From a virus, in the IMG/VR virus record IMGVR_UViG_3300022074_000332, positions 1 to 26,162 of that record: a stretch of DNA of 26,162 nt, one strand, 5' to 3'. Below are positions 20,884 through 26,162 of this stretch, piece by piece. The notes below the pieces were generated by a model. That model did not search any database. It had not been told where the DNA came from and worked only from the letters and a program-made list of their open reading frames with translations. Made by a program: the position numbers and the translations under genes. The stretch's first letter is position 1; each line of letters opens with the position of its first letter.

Positions 20884-21167
20884 TTTACATGTTATTTGAA
20901 ATTGTAATAGCAACTATTTTCTCTTTGCTACTTTTGCTTATTTTAGGAGGCCTTATGTCAATTTATGACAATGCACAATTCCACTATGGAAGAATAGCAT
21001 CACTTCAAGCCTTGACGATAAAAATATTAGTAGCATTAACGGAAATACCGATGGAAGAAGTAGAAGAAATATCGCAGTGCGCCCAGTGTTTTGATGAAGG
21101 AGGGCTGTGCGAAAAACACGAAGTAGAAGCAAGAAAAGCCCTACGAATCATGGAGGAATCAAAATGA
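20880..21167 (+). CDS. Membrane-anchored small protein with Cys-rich tail
   Basis: An N-terminal membrane segment (FEIVIATIFSLLLLLILGGL, about residues 6-25) is followed by a helix and a C-terminal C-x2-C-x7-C-x2-H motif (CAQCFDEGGLCEKH) that may bind zinc. The start is either GTG 20880, overlapping the previous stop as GTGA, or ATG 20889; neither has a strong ribosome site. The 3' end contains GGAGGAAT for the next gene and overlaps it as ATGA. The Cys-rich part would face the cytoplasm or the outside depending on topology, which cannot be settled here. Confidence 0.68.
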   Translation: MIYMLFEIVIATIFSLLLLLILGGLMSIYDNAQFHYGRIASLQALTIKILVALTEIPMEEVEEISQCAQCFDEGGLCEKHEVEARKALRIMEESK

Positions 21168-21499
21168 AATGGAATAAACAAGGATGGAATAAAATGATTT
21201 GCGCCCCATCGTATTATGACGATGACCCTTACGAAAAACACCCTAAACCTGATACCCTGATGGACATAGATGGATGGGAGGTAAACAAAGAAGGGAATCG
21301 TGTGGTATGGAAAAGATACCCTCTCTACATGGGCGAGTTTATCTATTCACCAAAATCATTCTCCAATGAGGGAAGTGAGTTTCCGGAAGAATGGCCCCCT
21401 TGGTTGGTTGATTTGTTTATTGCCAAGATGCGAGACTACTACCCAGTAACTTTACTCACCTCTTTTAAATACCGAAGCCTACTAACATGGACAGATTGA
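21164..21499 (+). CDS. Hypothetical protein, 111 aa, aromatic-rich
   Basis: GGAGGAAT (21152-21159) is 4 nt before ATG 21164, which overlaps the previous stop; the longer frame from 21107 is inside that gene. The product is unusually rich in tryptophan and tyrosine (KWNKQGWNKM, PSYYDDDPYEKH, DGWEVNKEGNRVVWKRYPLY, FPEEWPPWL). No family is recognised. It lies just before the XPF-type nuclease. Confidence 0.7.
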   Translation: MKWNKQGWNKMICAPSYYDDDPYEKHPKPDTLMDIDGWEVNKEGNRVVWKRYPLYMGEFIYSPKSFSNEGSEFPEEWPPWLVDLFIAKMRDYYPVTLLTSFKYRSLLTWTD

Positions 21500-21500
21500 A

Positions 21501-22196
21501 ATGTTAATTATTGACAGTAGAGAAGGGGACAGGTCAAAACTGTTCGGCAGGGTTGCTGACTTATGCAACAAGATGGGTATTCCGTGGGAAAAACGGTGGA
21601 TAGAAGTTGGGGATTATGTCTTTGACGACATGTGTTTTGAAGCGAAATCCAGCGTGGACTTCTTGGCCTCAGTTATGAACAAGAGGATTTGGAATCAAAT
21701 AGACAACATGGACAGAAACTACAAACACAATTTCGTTATCGTATACGGTAGTATTACAGAAGCAGTTGCGACAGTCCTTGAGAATTCTAAAACGAATATG
21801 TCCCCGCAAGGTAGAGCCTTGGTTATGCACAACAAATTCATAGGAGCCATCGCCACTATCTCTCTAGATACAGATACGCAAGTTATGTGGCTTGAAGATG
21901 AAAACCAAGCCGCAGAAATAATTGCTAGTTTCTGCAAAGTGAAGCCTCTTAACAGAAAAATACCAAGCCCCGAAATCATCAAAAGAGTGGCTACGGATGA
22001 TTTACGGGTGGATGTTCTTTGCACCATCAAAGGCATATCCAACAAAAAAGCAAAACTGCTACTCAAGAAATTCGGTTCCATACAGGAAATCGGAATGCAC
22101 TCCAAACAAGACCTGATGAAAATAGAAGGGATTGGAGAAAAAACTGCATCCATATTGTTGGATGTTCTATACAATGAAAGGAAAGTGAAAATATGA
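21501..22196 (+). CDS. ERCC4/XPF-type structure-specific nuclease
   Basis: The nuclease core shows I-D5-S-R7-E8 at the start, VGDY (36-39), and the catalytic E47-A-K49-x3-D53, which corresponds to the ERKxxxD motif with alanine replacing arginine. The C-terminus is a tandem helix-hairpin-helix (IKGISNKKAKLLLKKFGS and IEGIGEKTASILLDVL), the DNA-binding dimerisation module of archaeal XPF. At 231 residues this is the short archaeal form without a helicase domain. It cuts 3' flaps or forks in recombination and repair. A TTTTAAATA element about 34 nt upstream could be a TATA box. There is no clear ribosome site. Confidence 0.9.
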   Translation: MLIIDSREGDRSKLFGRVADLCNKMGIPWEKRWIEVGDYVFDDMCFEAKSSVDFLASVMNKRIWNQIDNMDRNYKHNFVIVYGSITEAVATVLENSKTNMSPQGRALVMHNKFIGAIATISLDTDTQVMWLEDENQAAEIIASFCKVKPLNRKIPSPEIIKRVATDDLRVDVLCTIKGISNKKAKLLLKKFGSIQEIGMHSKQDLMKIEGIGEKTASILLDVLYNERKVKI

Positions 22197-23746
22197 ATGA
22201 AGAATACAACATAGAACAAGAATACGAAGAAACAGTTGAGTTGCTTAAAGCGACTGCCAACCAAAAACAACAGAAGACAAAAGAAGGCGTGAAACTCCCT
22301 GCTTTGATTAAGGAATGGATGCAGGAATCCTTGAAGTATTCCAAATACAACGATGTTCCAGCGGCTCTTACTTGCCTTGTTTTGCTAGGTCAAGCAGTGA
22401 AGGACTTCGTGCATATCCCAAGAGGAAAGTCAAGTGATGATTCTAGACTACATTTTGTTTGGATTCAAAACTCAGGAACCGGAAAAACTGCTATTATGGA
22501 CTTTGTTATCCCAGTATCAGAATCTCTTTGGGGCAAAATTAACTCCGAAGAAAAGTATCTCCCGACAGAAGAAATTCAAAGAATACAGCGTGAAACCAAC
22601 CAACAATTAGACGAGCATGAATCACCGATGAGTCTACCTCTACAACAATACGACAATTTCGATGTTGTAGAATACACGGACGCCGCACTTATTGGTTATC
22701 AGGACCCCTTCGTTGATGAAGACGGAAGGACTCGTTGGAACCACATCAAGGGCGAATTGGACGGCCACGGCCTTGCCCGTTGGGACGAGTTTTCTAACTC
22801 CGGTATCTTCAAGCAAACACAACATAAGGAGGGCATTGTCACTTACTTGAACACGCTATGCAACAGTCTTTGCGGTTCTTCTTGGGTCATTACTAAGAAG
22901 TTGAAAGAAGGCCCTAAGGTAGAATGTCGTTCCCAGCGCTCTATTTTAGCCACAACCTTCCACCCTGAAAACTTGGATAAGGCCATTGTCAATACGGGTC
23001 TTTTCCAACGGGCTTTGGTTCTTGTGAAGTTTGTTCCCGAAGAGAAACAGAGGAAGATTCGTGAAACAATTGTGCAAAATTTTGGGATGATTGAAGAAAG
23101 CACCCTGCCCATTGAGAGATTCGCCACGGCACTATTCAAGGTCTACCAAACTACGAAGCAACGATTTGAGCAAACCAGCCTAGACCCTAGAAATAAAACA
23201 GGTGTAAATGATGCTCGCTTTACGATACGCTTTGCACCAAACTTCAACGATGCTCTACTCATGCGTCTTGATGATATGGATGCTTGGAGCGATTCAAGCG
23301 TTGGAACAATCAGGGATATTGTCAAGAATTTCCAAACACGGTGGCTTGGCCTACTTGGTAAAATCTCAATTCTCTGCTGTATCGCAGAGGCAAACTCAAT
23401 CAAGAAAGAAGAGGAACGATTTGTCGTCAATGCAAGAAATGTAAATCAAGCCGCTTTTATCGTCCGTAACTGCTATAAATCATTGATTGAGTGGTTAGAA
23501 TTGACCCTGCAACAAGGTAGAACAGATGTTCTGAATGCGACGATGAACGGTTCAATCATGAAAGCCTACGAACAACTTGAGAAAAATGAAGAAGGGTATG
23601 TTCCGAAAAAGGAATTCCTCAATAAAATAATGGAGATTTCAAAGCGCAAACAAGCCATCGTATATCGCCACTACAAGAAAATCTCAAGCAACTTTGAGGA
23701 GAAGAAGATTGACAAGAAAGCATTTGTCCGATTAAAAGGTGAGTAA
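22193..23746 (+). CDS. P-loop ATPase, putative viral replicative helicase (DUF3987-like)
   Basis: A 517-residue protein. A helical N-terminus leads to Walker A (NSGTGKT, K98-T99) and to R-W197-D198-E199-F200, a Walker B-like acidic pair placed about 100 residues later. The block VECRSQRSILATTFHPENLDKAIVNTGLFQRAL has the sensor-like pattern seen in DUF3987-type and MCM-like viral helicases, with a possible arginine finger in LFQRA. The C-terminal 80 residues look like a winged helix (VPKKEFLNKIMEISKRKQAIVYRHYKKIS). No other replicative helicase is visible in the window, and it lies with primase and polymerase, so a helicase role is likely but the family assignment is uncertain. Confidence 0.65.
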   Translation: MNEEYNIEQEYEETVELLKATANQKQQKTKEGVKLPALIKEWMQESLKYSKYNDVPAALTCLVLLGQAVKDFVHIPRGKSSDDSRLHFVWIQNSGTGKTAIMDFVIPVSESLWGKINSEEKYLPTEEIQRIQRETNQQLDEHESPMSLPLQQYDNFDVVEYTDAALIGYQDPFVDEDGRTRWNHIKGELDGHGLARWDEFSNSGIFKQTQHKEGIVTYLNTLCNSLCGSSWVITKKLKEGPKVECRSQRSILATTFHPENLDKAIVNTGLFQRALVLVKFVPEEKQRKIRETIVQNFGMIEESTLPIERFATALFKVYQTTKQRFEQTSLDPRNKTGVNDARFTIRFAPNFNDALLMRLDDMDAWSDSSVGTIRDIVKNFQTRWLGLLGKISILCCIAEANSIKKEEERFVVNARNVNQAAFIVRNCYKSLIEWLELTLQQGRTDVLNATMNGSIMKAYEQLEKNEEGYVPKKEFLNKIMEISKRKQAIVYRHYKKISSNFEEKKIDKKAFVRLKGE

Positions 23747-23747
23747 A

Positions 23748-23987
23748 ATGGTACATTGGGAAAACAAATTCATAATATTTCAAGCAACGCACGGACCGAA
23801 GGTTATCATTGAGTCTCTGAATACATACGGAGAAGAAGGCTGGGAATGCAATGCCATGCTCACCGTCGCCAACACTAAGATTGTAGCCTTCCTTAAGCGT
23901 AGAGTTGACGAACCAGTTTTGACAGTAGATGAAACGACTCAAAAAATTGAGGACGCTTGGGTAAACGAAAACGGTAAGAAGAAGTGA
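23748..23987 (+). CDS. DUF4177-like small protein
   Basis: AGGTGA ends five bases before ATG 23748, so the GTG at 23739 is not used. The body matches the DUF4177 outline: a first strand (FIIFQATHGPKVIIESL), LNTYGEEGWECNAML (compare LNxxGxeGWelv), and a last strand IVAFLKRRV. An acidic tail ends in GKKK. Proteins of this type are common in phages and bacteria without known function. Confidence 0.7.
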   Translation: MVHWENKFIIFQATHGPKVIIESLNTYGEEGWECNAMLTVANTKIVAFLKRRVDEPVLTVDETTQKIEDAWVNENGKKK

Positions 23988-23991
23988 TAGC

Positions 23992-24585
23992 ATGAATGTT
24001 CTTGCTCTTGATATTGAGACAAAGAACATGTCTCATGAAATAGGTGGTTTTGGAAATACTCATATGTTTCAAGTGTCTACAGTAGCAACTTGGAATGGAC
24101 AGACAGGAACCGTATATGTTGATGAACCCTTAGATTCATTTGCTAAGTCAGGCCACATCATCAAATCTCTTAGAGAATTGAAGTATGATTTAGACGAACA
24201 TTTTGAATCTGGCGGATACCTTCTCGGTCACAATATCGCTTCATTTGATTTAGCAATTCTCAAGGACGCTATGGACATCTATTGTATCAATAAATACCTG
24301 AACCAAAAGAAATACATTGATACCAGTAGAATCTTGGTTAAGGAACACGGAGAACGATTCCCCCTACAAAACCTAGGAGTCAACACGCTCAACGAGAGCA
24401 AATTGATGGAAAGTGCCGATGCTCCTAAACTGTGGAAAATGGGAGAATACGATAAGGTAGTTGAGTATTGCATGAAAGATACAAAAATTGTTTACGATGT
24501 ATGGATGCATGGGAAAGAGAACGGCTTCGTAAAAGCGTTCTCTATTGAAAAAGAAAAATTTGTAGATTTGGAGGTTGATTGGTGA
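23992..24585 (+). CDS. DEDDy 3'-5' exonuclease (RNase H fold)
   Basis: A stand-alone proofreading-type exonuclease of 197 residues. Motif I is L-D7-I-E9-T, motif II is GHNIASFD86, and motif III is Y159-C-M-K-D163. These supply the four acidic ligands and the tyrosine of the DEDDy class, the same class as the exonuclease domain of family B polymerases. The polymerase in this window keeps its own exonuclease residues, so this enzyme is additional, perhaps for DNA degradation, end trimming or RNA removal. GTGA lies just upstream of the ATG. Confidence 0.88.
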   Translation: MNVLALDIETKNMSHEIGGFGNTHMFQVSTVATWNGQTGTVYVDEPLDSFAKSGHIIKSLRELKYDLDEHFESGGYLLGHNIASFDLAILKDAMDIYCINKYLNQKKYIDTSRILVKEHGERFPLQNLGVNTLNESKLMESADAPKLWKMGEYDKVVEYCMKDTKIVYDVWMHGKENGFVKAFSIEKEKFVDLEVDW

Positions 24586-24734
24586 TGTCTACTTGGGAAT
24601 GGATTGGATTACTTTTCTTTGTCTTTGCAACTGTCCTTCTTTTCTTTGCGGCGTTTGGTGGTTCTAAATTGACCGAACAATCCGTTGAAGATTATATGAA
24701 GAGACTTTTGCACAGCAAGGAAGAACGCAAATGA
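24585..24734 (+). CDS. Single-pass membrane mini-protein, 49 aa
   Basis: ATG 24585 shares its A with the exonuclease TGA. Residues 5-25 (EWIGLLFFVFATVLLFFAAFG) form one very hydrophobic, phenylalanine-rich span, followed by an amphipathic charged tail (TEQSVEDYMKRLLHSKEERK). It ends in an ATGA overlap with the next gene. GGAGG in the exonuclease end (24570-24574) and GGTGATG just before the start give a plausible ribosome site. Function unknown. Confidence 0.6.
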   Translation: MSTWEWIGLLFFVFATVLLFFAAFGGSKLTEQSVEDYMKRLLHSKEERK

Positions 24735-24862
24735 GTTTGAAAAAGCCGTGCCCTTATTGCGGTGCTAAAACCATCGCAATAAGGATTCAAGGTTTCTACA
24801 TCGGTAGCGATGATACAGTTAAACTTTGGGAATGCCGCAATTGTGGAGGCATATGGAAATGA
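24731..24862 (+). CDS. Zinc-ribbon mini-protein, 43 aa
   Basis: ATG 24731 overlaps the previous stop as ATGA. C7-x2-C10 (CPYC) and C35-x2-C38 (CRNC) flank a beta hairpin (IAIRIQGFYIG ... VKLWE), and the protein ends GGIWK. This is a minimal zinc ribbon. It is the last plus-strand gene before the convergent junction. Confidence 0.65.
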   Translation: MSLKKPCPYCGAKTIAIRIQGFYIGSDDTVKLWECRNCGGIWK

Positions 24863-24873
24863 AGGGTCATGTT

Positions 24874-24910
24874 ATCGTCTTAACAGACGATTTCATGGCC
24901 CGGATTTTTT
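24874..24910. terminator. Hairpin plus T-run at the convergent junction
   Basis: A perfect 7-bp inverted repeat (ATCGTCT at 24874-24880, AGACGAT at 24885-24891, loop TAAC) lies 11 bases after the last plus-strand stop and holds the stop codon of the opposite gene. A TTTTTT run follows at 24905-24910. It is placed to end plus-strand transcription, perhaps both directions. Archaeal termination depends mainly on T-runs, so the hairpin's role is uncertain. Confidence 0.5.
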
Positions 24911-25728
24911 AATGCAAATTTTTGTATCTCCGCACTAATTTTAGTAGGTTCCCTAAGGGCTTCACTAGGAATCCCACAATCAAAACCCCACGCTTCTAGA
25001 TGTCTAATAAGAGTTTGAGTGGACAAGTTTTCACCACTTAATTCAGCAAACGGACACCCTCCTAAACCTGTAAGGCTCGTATCAAACTCATAGATTCCAT
25101 GAAATAATGCAGTTTTAACAAGAGAGATTGCTGGCTCCTCTCTTCCTCTGTGATGTAGATGTAAAGCAGGTTTGACTCCTAGTTTTTTAGAAATATCAGC
25201 GAACATTTCTACATCCTGACGGATACCCACACCTACAGTATCACAAAATACTACGGTATTACCAAACATTCTAGCATCCCTAACACATGATTCTATTTTT
25301 CTTCTCGAAAACTCTCCTGAGTATGGGCTTCCGAAAGCCATAGAAATGTAGACTCGCACATTTTCTTTCGGCACTTTATCCATGAATGTCTTATACATGA
25401 GAACAATTTCGCTTCTCGTTTTACCCATGTTCTTCACATTGAATTCTTCACAAGGAGAAAACACGATGTTTATTTTATCAACGCCTAGTTTCTTGGCTCT
25501 GTCGTATCCTCTTTTATTCATAACAAGAGCAGAGCCTTTCATGTAAACTTCTTCTGCATCTGCCATTTGCGGAAGAAGTTTAGGATTTGCAAAACTGACT
25601 TCTTCTATTTCGTCAAAGCCAGCAGAATATAAAGAAGAAATTAATTTTCTTTTCATTTCTGTAGGTACTATCTGTTTCATAGATTGTAGGCCGTCTCTTG
25701 GGGAGACTTCTACAATCTTCACTTTCAT
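24880..25728 (-). CDS. HMG-CoA lyase-like enzyme (DRE-TIM family)
   Basis: Probable aldol-cleaving TIM-barrel enzyme; HMG-CoA lyase splits HMG-CoA into acetyl-CoA and acetoacetate. It opens EVSPR11-D12-GLQ, the conserved metal/substrate site. H190-L-H192 gives the metal-binding histidines (HxH), and the signature loop GGC225-PFAELSGEN234 holds the catalytic cysteine and asparagine. The glutamate equivalent to human E279 is glutamine (Q238). Length 282 against about 300. The start at 25728 is chosen for GGAGAGGG upstream; an ATG 30 bases earlier lies inside the preceding gene. It is a metabolic gene in a viral setting, downstream of a likely structural gene. A related acyl-CoA or isopropylmalate-type substrate cannot be excluded. 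Confidence 0.85.
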   Translation of the reverse strand: MKVKIVEVSPRDGLQSMKQIVPTEMKRKLISSLYSAGFDEIEEVSFANPKLLPQMADAEEVYMKGSALVMNKRGYDRAKKLGVDKINIVFSPCEEFNVKNMGKTRSEIVLMYKTFMDKVPKENVRVYISMAFGSPYSGEFSRRKIESCVRDARMFGNTVVFCDTVGVGIRQDVEMFADISKKLGVKPALHLHHRGREEPAISLVKTALFHGIYEFDTSLTGLGGCPFAELSGENLSTQTLIRHLEAWGFDCGIPSEALREPTKISAEIQKFALKNPGHEIVC

Positions 25729-25880
25729 TGTGGCCCTCTCCGTAGGCCACTCCAGCACATTTCGTCTAATTCTTCCGGGCTGTCAAAGACGATGAAAGAG
25801 TCTCGTGGAGAAGGAGTGGCAAACCAAATGACTGCAAAACCAACAACGAAAGACGCCCAAAATAAACCCCAAAGACTCAT
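25725..25880 (-). CDS. Small membrane protein, 51 aa
   Basis: From ATG at 25880 the product begins with a membrane span (SLWGLFWASFVVGFAVIWFA, residues 2-21) and continues with an acidic, soluble tail (FIVFDSPEELDEM). Its stop overlaps the HMG-CoA-lyase-like start as ATGA, so the two are coupled. A TTG at 25925 would add 15 residues, but neither start has a good ribosome site. No family recognised. Confidence 0.6.
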   Translation of the reverse strand: MSLWGLFWASFVVGFAVIWFATPSPRDSFIVFDSPEELDEMCWSGLRRGPQ

Positions 25881-25922
25881 GAATGGACCAGAGCGGTGTA
25901 GAAAATAAACTTTGCTGTGATT

Positions 25923-25958
25923 CAATTGACTTTATCAGGAAATCAATCCCGTCAATTG
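25923..25958. repeat. Inverted repeat CAATTGAC/GTCAATTG
   Basis: An 8-bp inverted repeat (25923-25930 and 25951-25958) with a 20-base loop that contains the stop codon of the structural gene on the minus strand. It could form a hairpin between the structural gene and the downstream small genes. Its arms are built on the palindrome CAATTG, so chance is possible. Confidence 0.35.
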
Positions 25959-26162
25959 CAGTTTATCAATCAACAAGTCCACTTTAGTTCTAAGAAAACC
26001 TATTTCGTCTTCTAAGGTTTGAAGATAAGCCGCATTTGTCGGTTCAAAACCCGGCGCTAAAGTAGGGTCGTCAGGAGGTCTTGAGGCGATAGTGCTTGAA
26101 TTTAAATTAGCCACAGCCCCTCTTGCAGTAGGAGCAATTCCGTAAAACCCGACATTTGAACC
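25935..26162 (-). CDS. Probable virion structural protein, C-terminal 75 residues (cut by window edge)
   Basis: Reading the minus strand from the right edge, one frame is open for 75 codons to TGA at 25935-25937. It starts SNVGFYGIAPTARG, close to the 'igFyGxxPxaq' wording near the C-terminus of many marine phage tail or virion proteins. It ends with a helix (YLQTLEDEIGFLRTKVDLLIDKLQLTGLI) that matches the usual trimerising C-terminal helix following that motif. The bulk of the gene lies outside the window. The exact role (fibre, decoration or tail) cannot be told. Confidence 0.65.
   Translation of the reverse strand, partial: GSNVGFYGIAPTARGAVANLNSSTIASRPPDDPTLAPGFEPTNAAYLQTLEDEIGFLRTKVDLLIDKLQLTGLIS

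Noticed and set aside
21719-22350. Antisense frames of 183 and 95 codons over the XPF nuclease and helicase genes
   Set aside because: Both are opposite well-supported genes and show no ribosome site or motif.
1-26162. tRNA genes, rRNA genes, insertion sequences
   Set aside because: No transposase, no cloverleaf with conserved arms and no rRNA core sequence was recognised by reading; a tRNA scan was not possible here.

Overview
The window looks like part of the genome of a tailed dsDNA virus that infects an archaeon, most probably a relative of the magroviruses of Marine Group II Euryarchaeota. The grounds are a virus-style layout (tightly packed, overlapping genes, many under 80 codons, 24.8 kb on one strand) combined with archaeal information-processing genes: TFB, a PC4-like protein, PCNA, RFC small subunit, family B polymerase, a PriS/PriL-type primase, an ATP-dependent DNA ligase, an RPA-like protein and an XPF-type nuclease. 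The host assignment is inference; no marker in the window names the host.

Layout. 1-4.2 kb: the tail of an unknown gene, TFB, several tiny zinc-binding proteins, an adjacent E1/ThiF-like plus JAMM-protease pair, and an orphan adenine-type DNA methyltransferase. 4.2-5.9 kb: a bacterial-type (group I) chaperonin with a miniature Cpn10 in front, perhaps with its own leaderless promoter. 5.9-7.2 kb: small proteins including a PC4-like one. 7.2-15.3 kb: DNA ligase, a LAGLIDADG relative with a changed motif, a clamp-loader-like ATPase with a PIP-like tail, two winged-helix proteins, RFC small subunit, RPA-like protein, a RecA-superfamily ATPase and PCNA. 15.3-18.5 kb: DNA polymerase B split into two genes just before motif C, with three small genes in the gap. 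18.5-24.9 kb: a Cas4-like Fe-S nuclease, fused PriS-PriL primase, XPF-type nuclease, a putative replicative helicase, a DEDDy exonuclease and small Zn or membrane proteins. 24.9-26.2 kb: the opposite strand, with an HMG-CoA-lyase-like metabolic gene, a small membrane protein and the C-terminus of a probable virion protein, which marks the edge of a structural module.

Together the plus-strand genes supply most of an archaeal replisome (primase, helicase candidate, polymerase, clamp, loader, ssDNA-binding protein, ligase, nucleases), virus-coded basal transcription factors and a folding machine. No tRNA, rRNA, CRISPR array or insertion sequence was recognised. There is no gene-free stretch longer than 300 bases.

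Two translation features recur. Shine-Dalgarno sequences of the form GGAGGAAT or (GG)AGGTGA/GGAGATGA sit almost always 4 nt before the start codon, often with the upstream stop codon built in. Many genes overlap by 4 nt as NTGA, apparently with ATG, GTG, TTG and, for PCNA, CTG as the start. These two patterns were used to choose starts.
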